DNA from: SZUA-309 sp965232595
GTDB taxonomy: Bacteria > Pseudomonadota > Gammaproteobacteria > Pseudomonadales > Azotimanducaceae
NCBI GenBank assembly: GCA_965232595.1
Contig: OZ246983.1
Coordinates: 4,898,001-4,962,000 of the forward strand
Direction: 5' to 3'
Length of the DNA: 64,000 nt
A program made the translations under genes and the position numbers. Below the pieces are notes generated by a model. That model made no database searches and had not been told where the DNA came from. It saw only the letters and a list, made by a program, of their open reading frames with translations. Numbering within the stretch: the first letter of the stretch is position 1; every line of letters begins with the position of its first letter. Shown one piece after another: positions 7,893-16,177 of the stretch.

Positions 7893-9518
7893 TCAGTCGA
7901 TCTGCAGCAGAGGCGACACGCCCCCGTACTCAACGCCGGTCAGCTGCGCGACGTCCGCCTTGAAGGTGGTCAGGTCCTCTACCGTGAACTCACTCAGGTG
8001 CCGGTGCCCGGCGGCTCGAGCCAGCACCTGCATCAGGTGAACGGCTGACGTCAGGTAGCGCGAGAGACGCTCCGCCGCGGCGTCCACCGGTAACCGGGCA
8101 CGCAGCTCCGGTTTCTGGGTGGCGATCCCCACCGGGCAGTTGTTGGTGTGGCAGGCCCGCATACCAAGGCAGCCGATGGCCTGCAGCGCCGCATTGGACA
8201 CCGCAACCCCATCAGCACCCAGAGCCAGGGCTTTGGCGAAGTCCGCGGGGCGCCGCAAGCCGCCCGTGATGATCAGCGTTACCTGATCCGCGCCCGACCG
8301 ATCGAGATGTCGGCGCGCTCGAGCCAGCGCCGGCATGGTCGGTACGGAGATGTGATCGCGGAACACCACCGGCGCAGCACCGGTGCCTCCGCCTCGGCCA
8401 TCGAGAATGATGTAATCCACGCCGACTTCCAGCGCGGCATCGATGTCCTTCTCAACATGCTGGGCTGACAGCTTGAAGCCGACCGGGATGCCACCGGTCT
8501 GCTCCCGGACTTCGGCCGTGAAGTCCTTGAATTGAGAAACACTCGTCCACTCCGGGAAACGGGCGGGTGAGATCGCGGACTGCCCCTCCGGGATCTCGCG
8601 AACCTGCGCAATCTTGCCCTTCACTTTCTCACCCGGCAGGTGCCCACCGGTACCGGTCTTGGCTCCTTGTCCGCCTTTGAAGTGGAACGCCTGGGTCTTC
8701 TGCACTTTGTCCCAGGAAAACCCGAACCTGGCGGAGGCCAGCTCGTAGAAGTAGCGGGAGTTCGCTTCCTGCTCTTCGGGCAGCATGCCACCTTCTCCGG
8801 AGCAGATGCCGGTTCCTGCCAGCTCAGCACCGCGGGAGAGTGCCACCTTGGCTTCCTCGGAAAGCGCTCCGAAGCTCATGTCGGAAACGAATAGCGGAAT
8901 CTCGAGTCGCAGCGGCTTGGCCGCGCCCGGTCCGATCACTAGATCGGTGCCGACCTCCTCGTCGTCGAGCAGAGGCACCTTATGCAGCTGCGCCACCACA
9001 AACTGCAGATCATCCCATTTCGGCAGCTGATCCCGGGGCACGCCCATGGCTACGGACGGCCCATGGTGACCCACCTTTTCCAACCCATCGTTGGCCAGCT
9101 CCCGGATGTAGCGGACGTGAGGCTCGTCGGCGGTGCCGGTGAAGTCCTGGTAAGCACCCTGATAGGAATCCCGCTTGTAGGGCTGAGGGTGCGCCTCCAC
9201 CCAGGCAGCGATCTCGTCTTCATCGACGAACAGGCGACCGTTTTCCAACCATGAGGAGAATTTCTGCAGCTGCTCGGAGTTGTGGTACTCGCTGACGCCA
9301 GTATCGACCCGGTAGTCCCAGCCGTGCAGGCCACAGATCAGGTTGTCTCCTTCGACGGTGCCATCCGACAGCAGCGCACCGCGATGCAGGCAACGCCCGT
9401 AGAGAACGCTCACCTCCTCGTCGCGCCGGACCACCACCAGATCCACACCCGCCACCAGCGCGTAGGCAGGCGTACGATCCGCCAACTCGTCCCAGCTGGC
9501 GATTTCAACCTTGTTCAT
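7893..9518 (-). CDS. Rieske domain fused to an FMN glutamate-synthase-like domain
   Basis: This 541-residue protein starts at the ATG ending at 9518, which has a strong GGAGGGG site upstream; the longer frame to 9584 lacks one. The N-terminal Rieske domain has CLH (C43, H45) and CGLH (C62, H65). The rest is the FMN-binding synthase domain of glutamate synthase, with VSDMSFGALS, GTGICSGEGG and GGRGGGTGAAP. The three cysteines C450, C456 and C461 (C-x5-C-x4-C) ligate a [3Fe-4S] cluster in GltB. No glutaminase domain is present, so it is not a full glutamate synthase. One chain could carry [2Fe-2S], FMN and [3Fe-4S]. Its partner and substrate are unknown. It shares the Rieske-fusion plan with the TPP enzyme two genes downstream. 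Confidence 0.92.
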   Translation of the reverse strand: MNKVEIASWDELADRTPAYALVAGVDLVVVRRDEEVSVLYGRCLHRGALLSDGTVEGDNLICGLHGWDYRVDTGVSEYHNSEQLQKFSSWLENGRLFVDEDEIAAWVEAHPQPYKRDSYQGAYQDFTGTADEPHVRYIRELANDGLEKVGHHGPSVAMGVPRDQLPKWDDLQFVVAQLHKVPLLDDEEVGTDLVIGPGAAKPLRLEIPLFVSDMSFGALSEEAKVALSRGAELAGTGICSGEGGMLPEEQEANSRYFYELASARFGFSWDKVQKTQAFHFKGGQGAKTGTGGHLPGEKVKGKIAQVREIPEGQSAISPARFPEWTSVSQFKDFTAEVREQTGGIPVGFKLSAQHVEKDIDAALEVGVDYIILDGRGGGTGAAPVVFRDHISVPTMPALARARRHLDRSGADQVTLIITGGLRRPADFAKALALGADGVAVSNAALQAIGCLGMRACHTNNCPVGIATQKPELRARLPVDAAAERLSRYLTSAVHLMQVLARAAGHRHLSEFTVEDLTTFKADVAQLTGVEYGGVSPLLQID

Positions 9519-9531
9519 TGATACCCCTCCA

Positions 9532-10704
9532 TCAGTGGGGCTGTGCCAGCAGGTGCTGACGCAGCAGGTCCTTGCCGTAGTCATTGCCGTTCGGCGTGCG
9601 CACCACCGAGTGGATGTGCCTGCGGCTCGGCCGGTCCGGCCCTTCCAGCGCGATGGGCGACTGATGGTCGAACTCGATCAGAATCACCGGGCTCTGAATT
9701 CGATAGTAGAAAGGTGCCACGTCATCCGTACCGCCCACCCAGGCGAAGTGCGTCTCATCCCAGTGCTTCAGCACCTCCGCCATCCGAACCTCAGCGTGAC
9801 CGGGACGGATGTTGTCCACGAAGATACGAATCAGCTGCTCCGCCAACCGGCGCTGCTCGGCCTCGAGCCCGGCGAGCGACAGACCCTCAACCGGAACTAC
9901 AACGTTATCACTCAACAGCTCGCCGTAGTTGTTGTTGCCAGGCTTGTCCGACGCGATGATCGCCTGCTGGTGCTGCGCCGCCGTGAGCCCTCTGATCAGC
10001 GCCAGGCCGAGCGCTTCTTCTGCCTGCAGGACCTCGGTGCCCTGATACTTCCCGGAGTCCGCTCGCACCGGCTCAGAGCCCATGAAGGTGGGCGTCATCA
10101 CCACCTGATCGCCGAGCACGAAGTAATTCACGATCAGGTGGTGGCCCTCGAGCTGCCAGCCCCAGGGCTCGGTGCTGGAAGGTTCGCCCATGATCGTGAT
10201 CCAGTAGCGGTGCTCGCCGTACTGGTAGTGATCGTCCATCAGCTCTGCCAGGTGCTCCTCGAGGCGGGTGATGTCTCTGGCCAGCGTCACCCCCTTGCTG
10301 CTCATGCCGGCGCCGAGCAGCGTCCACACGGCCGCAATCTGCTCTTCATTCATCTCGGCAAAGCCGACGCCCTGGCGGCTGCTGATATGAATGTTCGCCC
10401 AACGCCGCCACTCGTCATCGTCCACCGGAAACATCACCTGTTCCCGCTGCTCGGGCGTGAGCACCGCCAGCAAGGCAGCAGCAGCCGCTCGCACCGGCTC
10501 GGTGGAGACTCCGCTCGGGGTGATCTGAAACAGCTCGGGAACGACGGTCCCGTCACTGGTGACGCCAACAAATTCATCCAGGGCCAGGTTCTCGACGATC
10601 GGCCAGACGACCCTGGACACCTCCACCGGTCGAAAAGCCGCTGCTGCAAGCAGCAGAGCCATCAGCAACGCCAGCACCCCCACAACCCATAGGACCGTGC
10701 GCAT
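9532..10704 (-). CDS. DUF3500 family exported protein
   Basis: This 390-residue protein has an N-terminal hydrophobic helix (about 4-22), a signal peptide or anchor, so the bulk is probably periplasmic. The family pattern includes YWITIMGEPSS, WGWQLEGHHLIVNYF, MTPTFMGSEP and, near the end, ILIEFDHQSP and HIHSVVRTPNGNDYGKD. The His-rich, conserved core suggests an enzyme, but no activity is established for DUF3500. It heads the eight-gene leftward run and ends 13 bases before the Rieske-FMN gene. The divergent gap to the sulfatase gene (10705-10834) must hold the operon promoter. Confidence 0.85.
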   Translation of the reverse strand: MRTVLWVVGVLALLMALLLAAAAFRPVEVSRVVWPIVENLALDEFVGVTSDGTVVPELFQITPSGVSTEPVRAAAAALLAVLTPEQREQVMFPVDDDEWRRWANIHISSRQGVGFAEMNEEQIAAVWTLLGAGMSSKGVTLARDITRLEEHLAELMDDHYQYGEHRYWITIMGEPSSTEPWGWQLEGHHLIVNYFVLGDQVVMTPTFMGSEPVRADSGKYQGTEVLQAEEALGLALIRGLTAAQHQQAIIASDKPGNNNYGELLSDNVVVPVEGLSLAGLEAEQRRLAEQLIRIFVDNIRPGHAEVRMAEVLKHWDETHFAWVGGTDDVAPFYYRIQSPVILIEFDHQSPIALEGPDRPSRRHIHSVVRTPNGNDYGKDLLRQHLLAQPH

Positions 10705-10834
10705 ATCCCCTCTCCCCTTCTGAGCACAGGCCCATTGTTCATCAGCCGCGGCCGAGGCGCCAACGTCACATCAACTTCAGAAAGTGGCCACCCGTAAGTT
10801 AAAGTGCCTTCCATAACGGGGGATGGGGACACCG

Positions 10835-12433
10835 ATGACTGTGATCAGGGCATACCGCTGGCTTGTCGGCTGCGCGCTTGCGCTCAGCGGCGCCGCAACC
10901 GCTGCCGAGCAGCCGAACATCATCTTCGTGCTCACGGACGACCAGCGTTACGATGAGGTGGGTTTCCTCAATCCGATTCTCGAAACGCCGCACATGAACG
11001 CCCTGGCTGAGCAGGGCGTGCACTTCGCCAACGCCTTCGTGACCACCTCGCTATGCTCGCCGAGTCGGGCCAGCATCCTCACCGGCCAGATGATGCACAA
11101 CCATGGGGTGATCGATAACAACCGCCCTCTACCCGAAGGCCTGGAGCTGTTCCCCGATCGCCTGCGCGAAGCCGGCTACCAGACCGCCTTCATCGGCAAG
11201 TGGCACATGGGCGGGCGGATCTCCGAGCCTCGCCCGGAGTTCGACTACTGGGTGAGCTTCCCCGGCCAGGGCACCTACAACCCCACCAACGCGTTCGGCC
11301 AGACCACCATGCTGACCGTAAACGGCGAGCGGGTGCCGCAAACCGGCTACATCACCGACGAGCTCACCGACTACGCGCTCAAATTCCTCCAGGCTCGCGA
11401 CCCGGACAAACCCTTTTTCCTCTACCTGTCGCACAAAGCCGTGCACTCGAACTTCGAGCCCGCCGAGCGTCATGCGGATCAGTACGCAGAGGCGGAGATC
11501 ACTCTGGGCGAGGCTCCGCCTGAGGATGCCGACGTGCCGATGTGGGTGCGAAACCAGCGCAACAGCTGGCATGGCGATGAGTTCCCCTATCACAGCGACC
11601 TGCCGCTGAAGGAGTTCAAACGGCAGTACCACCGGGCGCTGTCCGCGGTAGACGACAGCCTCGGGCGCCTGCAGTCGTGGCTGGCAGCCGAGGGCCTGAC
11701 GGAAGACACGGTGGTGGTCCTGATGGGTGATAATGGTTTTCTGTTCGGCGAGCACGGTCTGATCGACAAGCGGAACGCATATGAGGAGTCCATGCGGGTG
11801 CCGCTGCTCGTTTCTGCCCCCGGCCGCTACGCGCCGGGACAGAAAGTGGCGTCCATGGTAGCCAACATCGACATCGCGCCCACCCTGCTGACGCTCGCGG
11901 GGGCGACTCCCCCCGACCACTACGACGGCCTGAGCTTTGCTCACCTGCCGCACGCCCCAGCAGACGATCCGACCCAACCGCATGACTCGCTTCGCGACAC
12001 GCTCACCTACGAGTACTACTGGGAGTTCAACTATCCGCAAACCCCAACGGTTTTTGCCCTGCGCACCGACCGCTACAAGTACATTCAGTATCACGGCGTC
12101 TGGGACACGGAGGAGCTGTTCGACCTGACCGCAGATCCCGGCGAGACCAGCAATCTGATCGAAGATCCTGAGCTGCTCGAGGTGAAGATCGACCTGCGCG
12201 CGCGTCTGTATGCGGCGCTGACAGATCGGCAGGGTGAGAACGCCATCCCCTACTCGCAGAAATACAACCAGGGCGCCGTGTTCAGACATCCGGACCGATC
12301 CCAGGCTGCCGAGTTTCCGGAGAAATGGCAGCGAACGGGCGGCGCGCCGGATCGTTGGGAACACATCCTGCCGGACTCGCCGGAGAAAGCTGCGCAGCTC
12401 AAAGTCGTCGACGAAGCGCTCAGAAACAGGTAA
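10835..12433 (+). CDS. Formylglycine-dependent sulfatase 1 (arylsulfatase family)
   Basis: This type I sulfatase has 532 residues from the ATG at 10835, where GGGG stands at good spacing; an ATG at 10823 is also possible. It has a signal peptide ending near ATAAE, then NIIFVLTDDQRYDE with the metal-binding DD, and the CSPSR motif whose Cys (residue 74 from this start) becomes formylglycine. IGKWHMGG and LMGDNGFLFGEHG carry further Ca and catalytic residues. It hydrolyses a sulfate ester in the periplasm or outside the cell; the substrate is not readable from sequence. Seven bases separate it from a second sulfatase. The maturation enzyme (FGE or anSME) is not in the window. Confidence 0.95.
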   Translation: MTVIRAYRWLVGCALALSGAATAAEQPNIIFVLTDDQRYDEVGFLNPILETPHMNALAEQGVHFANAFVTTSLCSPSRASILTGQMMHNHGVIDNNRPLPEGLELFPDRLREAGYQTAFIGKWHMGGRISEPRPEFDYWVSFPGQGTYNPTNAFGQTTMLTVNGERVPQTGYITDELTDYALKFLQARDPDKPFFLYLSHKAVHSNFEPAERHADQYAEAEITLGEAPPEDADVPMWVRNQRNSWHGDEFPYHSDLPLKEFKRQYHRALSAVDDSLGRLQSWLAAEGLTEDTVVVLMGDNGFLFGEHGLIDKRNAYEESMRVPLLVSAPGRYAPGQKVASMVANIDIAPTLLTLAGATPPDHYDGLSFAHLPHAPADDPTQPHDSLRDTLTYEYYWEFNYPQTPTVFALRTDRYKYIQYHGVWDTEELFDLTADPGETSNLIEDPELLEVKIDLRARLYAALTDRQGENAIPYSQKYNQGAVFRHPDRSQAAEFPEKWQRTGGAPDRWEHILPDSPEKAAQLKVVDEALRNR

Positions 12434-12440
12434 CCCGAAC

Positions 12441-13940
12441 ATGTACCGACTCACCGTCAACGCGCTCCTGCTCGGCCTACTGGCAAGCGGCCTGCTGAGC
12501 ACCGCATCCGCTCGTGCCGACAGCACGCCGACCAGACCCAACGTCATCATCTTTTTCGCCGATGATCTGGGCTACGGCGACCTCGGCAGCTACGGCCACC
12601 CTTACATCCGCACCCCGAATCTGGATGCGCTGGCCGCTGAGGGCCAACGCTGGACCGACTTTTACGTAGCCGCCCCGGTCTGCTCGCCCAGCCGGGGCGC
12701 GCTGCTCACCGGCAAGCTGCCGAAGCGCACCGGGCTCTGGGGAGCGCAGATCGGCGTGTTCTTTCCGAACGCCGGGGCCGGCATGCCGCATGAGGAGCGC
12801 ACACTGCCTGAGGCTCTGAAAGAGGTGGGCTACCGCACCGCCATCGTCGGCAAGTGGCACCTGGGCGACGCCCCCGAGTACCTGCCGACGCGGCACGGAT
12901 TCGACTACTGGTACGGCCTGCCCTACTCCAACGACATGGACTGGGCCGACGGCTACACGCTCGATCAGGTGATCGCGATGCGCGTTGCAGGCAGGACCGA
13001 TGAGCTGCAACGCCTGTCCGCGGCGCGACAGGCCCAGTACGCAAACCCGACGGTGGACGGTTGGAACGTGCCTTTGCTGCGCAGCCGGAAAGCGGATGAC
13101 GGTGTCCACGACGAAACAGTGGAACGCCCTGCCGACCAGCCGAACCTGACAAAGAATCACACGGAAGAAGCCATCGCCTTCATCGAGGCAAGCGGGGAGA
13201 CACCTTTTTTCCTCTACGTGCCGTACAGCATGCCGCACACGCCGATCTTCCGTTCAGACGCGTTTGCCGGTCGGAGCCTGGGCGGCCGGTACGGTGACGT
13301 GATCGAGGAGATCGACTGGAGCGTCGGCGCCATCGTCGAGCGCCTGAAGTCGCTAGGAATTGCCGGCAACACCCTGGTCTTCTTCACCTCCGACAACGGC
13401 CCCTGGCTGACCATGCGCCAGCACAGCGGCACGGCGGGGCTGCTCCGGCACGGCAAGAACACCACCTTCGAAGGCGGCATGCGGGTACCCGGGATCTTCT
13501 GGTGGCCGGGCAAGCTGCAGGCAGGCGTGGTCAGCGACATCGGCTCCACCCTCGATGTTTATAGCACCGTGCTAAAGCTCGCCGGCGCCGAGCCAACCGC
13601 TGGCGTGGACGGGCTCGACATCAGCGGCACCCTGCTGCGCGGCGAACCAAGCGCGCGGACGACCATGCCCTACTACAACCGCGGTGAGTTGCGGGCTTTC
13701 CGATCGGGCAACTTCAAGCTGCACTTCATCACCGAAGGAGCGTACGGGCAGCCGCCGGAGCGGGAAGAGCACGCCACCCCGCTGCTGTACAACCTGTCGA
13801 ATGACCCCTCCGAGCGGCTGGACGTTGCCGAGCAGTACCCGGAGGTGCTGGCAGGCATCCTGAAACAGGTGGAGGAACATCGGGCCGGCATGACGGAGAA
13901 ACCGCCGCTGTTCGATCTGCTGCTGGCGCCGGCGAACTGA
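12441..13940 (+). CDS. Formylglycine-dependent sulfatase 2 (arylsulfatase A type)
   Basis: This 499-residue protein starts at the ATG at 12441 just after the sulfatase 1 stop; the longer frame back to 12234 overlaps that gene and is ignored. The signal peptide covers about 1-26 (LLLGLLASGLLSTASARA). Then come NVIIFFADDLGYGDLGSYG with the metal Asp pair, CSPSRGALLTGK with Cys81 as the formylglycine site, VGKWHLGD, and FFTSDNGPW. It resembles arylsulfatase A/N-acetylgalactosamine-sulfatase-like enzymes more than its neighbour does, so the pair probably removes different sulfates from one polymer. Two dehydrogenases follow on the same strand. Confidence 0.95.
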   Translation: MYRLTVNALLLGLLASGLLSTASARADSTPTRPNVIIFFADDLGYGDLGSYGHPYIRTPNLDALAAEGQRWTDFYVAAPVCSPSRGALLTGKLPKRTGLWGAQIGVFFPNAGAGMPHEERTLPEALKEVGYRTAIVGKWHLGDAPEYLPTRHGFDYWYGLPYSNDMDWADGYTLDQVIAMRVAGRTDELQRLSAARQAQYANPTVDGWNVPLLRSRKADDGVHDETVERPADQPNLTKNHTEEAIAFIEASGETPFFLYVPYSMPHTPIFRSDAFAGRSLGGRYGDVIEEIDWSVGAIVERLKSLGIAGNTLVFFTSDNGPWLTMRQHSGTAGLLRHGKNTTFEGGMRVPGIFWWPGKLQAGVVSDIGSTLDVYSTVLKLAGAEPTAGVDGLDISGTLLRGEPSARTTMPYYNRGELRAFRSGNFKLHFITEGAYGQPPEREEHATPLLYNLSNDPSERLDVAEQYPEVLAGILKQVEEHRAGMTEKPPLFDLLLAPAN

Positions 13941-13976
13941 CGTTGCTGACCTGAAATTTCTATAGGAATCAATGAT

Positions 13977-14762
13977 ATGGGAGATCGAGTTAAAGGACGC
14001 GTTGCTTTGATCACCGGTGGTGCCTCAGGCATCGGCCGTGGCTGCGCCGAACGGTTGGCCGAAGAAGGGGCGCACGTGGTGATCACCGACATCCAGGACG
14101 ATCTCGGCGCCGATGCGGTGGCGGCAATCGCAGCGAGCGGCGGCCGAGCGGAGTTCCTGCATCATGACGTGACCAGCGAGGATGCCTGGATTGACGTGGT
14201 CAACAGCATCCGGGACAGCCATGGTGCGCTGCATATCCTGGTCAACAATGCCGGCATCGGCATCGCTTCGTCTATCTTCGAGATGACGCTGGCGGACTGG
14301 CAGCGCCAGCAGGCCATCAACCTGGACGGCGTGTTCCTCGGCCTCAAGCACGGCATACCGCTGATTCGCGACAGCGGCGGTGGCTCGGTGATCAACATTT
14401 CCTCCGTGGCCGGCATCAAGGGAGCGCCCCGCCTCTCCGCTTACAACGCCACCAAAGGCGGGGTCAGGCTGCTGACCAAGGGGGTGGCTCTGGAGTGCGC
14501 GCAGGAGCGCTGGAACGTCCGGGTGAACTCCGTTCATCCCGGCACCATCGATACGCCGATCTGGACCACGGAGGGCGCGCTCAGGATGGCGGAGGAAGGC
14601 AGCAATCGGGTGGACATCGAGTCCATGGCAGAACTCAGCGTGCCAACCGGACAGGTCGGCAAGCCCATCGACATCGCCAACGGCGTGCTGTTCCTGGCCA
14701 GCGACGAGTCGTCGTACATGACTGGCACCGAGCTGATCATCGACGCGGGCATGTGCGCTTGA
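13977..14762 (+). CDS. Short-chain dehydrogenase/reductase
   Basis: This 261-residue classical SDR has the nucleotide-binding TGGASGIG (14-21), NNAG, a catalytic Ser in NISSVAG, and Y156/K160 in YNATK. TDIQ after beta-strand 2 carries an Asp that favours NAD over NADP. It oxidises or reduces a secondary alcohol or ketone in the cytoplasm; the substrate is unknown. It lies 36 bases after the sulfatase pair and 32 before another SDR. The three units may be co-transcribed, but the gap before it could hold its own promoter. Confidence 0.93.
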   Translation: MGDRVKGRVALITGGASGIGRGCAERLAEEGAHVVITDIQDDLGADAVAAIAASGGRAEFLHHDVTSEDAWIDVVNSIRDSHGALHILVNNAGIGIASSIFEMTLADWQRQQAINLDGVFLGLKHGIPLIRDSGGGSVINISSVAGIKGAPRLSAYNATKGGVRLLTKGVALECAQERWNVRVNSVHPGTIDTPIWTTEGALRMAEEGSNRVDIESMAELSVPTGQVGKPIDIANGVLFLASDESSYMTGTELIIDAGMCA

Positions 14763-14794
14763 GCACGACGGCTGAATAAGGAACGGAGGAATTT

Positions 14795-15532
14795 ATGTCA
14801 GAAGCTAAGCTGTGGTTAGTCACCGGCGCCGGGTCGGGGATCGGTGCCGCGCTCGTGCGCAATCTGCGAGCAGCCGACCAGCGCGTTCTGGCGCTCGACA
14901 TCAACGAGGCGGCGGGCGAAGCGCTGGCGGCGGAGACTGGCGCCACCTTTCAACGTTGTGACGTCAGCAGCCCGGATGACTGGCAACAGGTGCGGCAGGC
15001 GCTGGAAACGCTCGGCCCGCCGGACCGGGTCGCCTTAAACGCCGGAATCCAGATCGCGCCGCCCGATGCGCCGCTGTCGGAGTATCAGTTCAGCGCCATG
15101 ACGCTGGAGCGCTACCGACGCATGATGGGTGTGAACGTGGACGGGGTGGTATTTGGCCTGCAGGCACTGCTGCCGGAGCTGTCGAGCGGCGCGGCCATCG
15201 TGGTGACGGCGTCCCTGGCCGGGATCACCCCTTACAGCGTCGACCCGCTCTACACCTTGAGCAAGCACGCGGTGGTGGGTCTGGTGCGGAGCCTGGGCGA
15301 GCCGCTGGCCGAACAGGGGATCCGCATCAACGCCATCTGCCCCGGCGGCATCGATACCGCCATCATTCCGAACGAGCAACGCACGGATGCGGCTGTCTTC
15401 ATGACCCCAGGCTGCATTGCCGATGAGATCTGCCGGCTCATGGATGTGGAGGAAACCGGGAAAACCTGGGCCAAGGTCAGCGAGGAAAAGCCGGCCTTCA
15501 TCATTCGCGCGCCCGGCGACCGCAGCAAGTAA
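14795..15532 (+). CDS. Short-chain dehydrogenase/reductase
   Basis: This 245-residue SDR has TGAGSGIG (10-17), NAGI, a Ser in VTASLAG and Y153/K157 in YTLSK; LDIN suggests NAD use. The active-site tetrad Asn before NAG is replaced (LNAGIQ), which is common. A good GGAGG site precedes the ATG. It follows another SDR by 32 bases and ends at a strong inverted repeat facing the leftward GST gene. The substrate is unknown. Confidence 0.92.
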   Translation: MSEAKLWLVTGAGSGIGAALVRNLRAADQRVLALDINEAAGEALAAETGATFQRCDVSSPDDWQQVRQALETLGPPDRVALNAGIQIAPPDAPLSEYQFSAMTLERYRRMMGVNVDGVVFGLQALLPELSSGAAIVVTASLAGITPYSVDPLYTLSKHAVVGLVRSLGEPLAEQGIRINAICPGGIDTAIIPNEQRTDAAVFMTPGCIADEICRLMDVEETGKTWAKVSEEKPAFIIRAPGDRSK

Positions 15533-15545
15533 GCCGCTGCGGTCG
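15517..15545. terminator. Hairpin between convergent genes
   Basis: CGACCGCAGC (15517-15526) and GCTGCGGTCG (15536-15545) are a perfect 10-base inverted repeat with a 9-base loop. It spans the SDR stop codon, with the GST gene ending 14 bases on. No U-run follows on either strand, so it may be a transcript-end stabiliser or a poor intrinsic terminator. Confidence 0.5.
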
Positions 15546-15558
15546 GCTCACGCTCGAG

Positions 15559-16164
15559 TCAGCCCTGAAACGCGGGGCGCGCGGTGACCTCACCGTGGTG
15601 GCGGGCCAGGTTCTCCAGGTCAAAGTAGTCCTGGCCGACGTTTTTCGCGAAGCCGACGCCAATGGCCAGCGTCATGTCCGCCACCGTGTAGCGATCGCCC
15701 GTCAGGAACTGGCTGCTCGCCAGGTGCGCGTCGAGTCGGGTTGCCGCATCCCGGGCATTTTCCCCGGCAATCTCCCCCCACTCCGGGCAGACCTTCTCCC
15801 GGTCCTTGAAGAAGCCGGTCACGTTCCGGAAGCACTGGGCGACCATCATCATGAAGTTCAGCTCCACCCGTCGGCACCACATCTCCACCATCGCCTGCTC
15901 CTGTGCTGACTCGCCGAACAGGTTCGGCTCCGGATGCAGACCTTCGATCAGCCGGCAGATGGCCAGGCTTTCGGACAGGTAGGTGCCGTCGTCCAGCTCC
16001 AGGGTGGGCACCCGGCCAAACGGGTTGCGAGCCAGGAACTCGTCGCTCAGGTTCTCGCCACCGCGGAGGTCGATCTGGGTGGCCGGGATCTCGACGCCCT
16101 TCTCTCTCAGAAACACGTCGACCCGCTGGCCGTTCGGTGATGCGCTTTGCGTGTAAAGGTGCAT
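15559..16164 (-). CDS. Glutathione S-transferase
   Basis: This 201-residue cytoplasmic GST starts at the ATG ending at 16164; the frame upstream overlaps the monooxygenase gene. The N-terminal thioredoxin half runs MHLYTQSASPNGQRV, then NPFGRVPTLELDDG with the cis-Pro, then LSESLAICRLIE with the SNAIL/TRAIL-like glutathione contact. The C-terminal domain has TVADMTLAIGVGF. Ser/Asn near residues 7-11 are the likely catalytic positions, with no Cys there. It is the last gene of a P450/flavin monooxygenase/GST run, with a 13-base gap, which fits trapping of reactive oxidation products. Confidence 0.92.
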   Translation of the reverse strand: MHLYTQSASPNGQRVDVFLREKGVEIPATQIDLRGGENLSDEFLARNPFGRVPTLELDDGTYLSESLAICRLIEGLHPEPNLFGESAQEQAMVEMWCRRVELNFMMMVAQCFRNVTGFFKDREKVCPEWGEIAGENARDAATRLDAHLASSQFLTGDRYTVADMTLAIGVGFAKNVGQDYFDLENLARHHGEVTARPAFQG

Positions 16165-16177
16165 GGTTCTTCCTATC

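Noticed and set aside
11129..12550. A 473-codon minus-strand frame across the sulfatases
   Set aside because: It is antisense to the CSPSR-containing genes, with no domain and no ribosome site.
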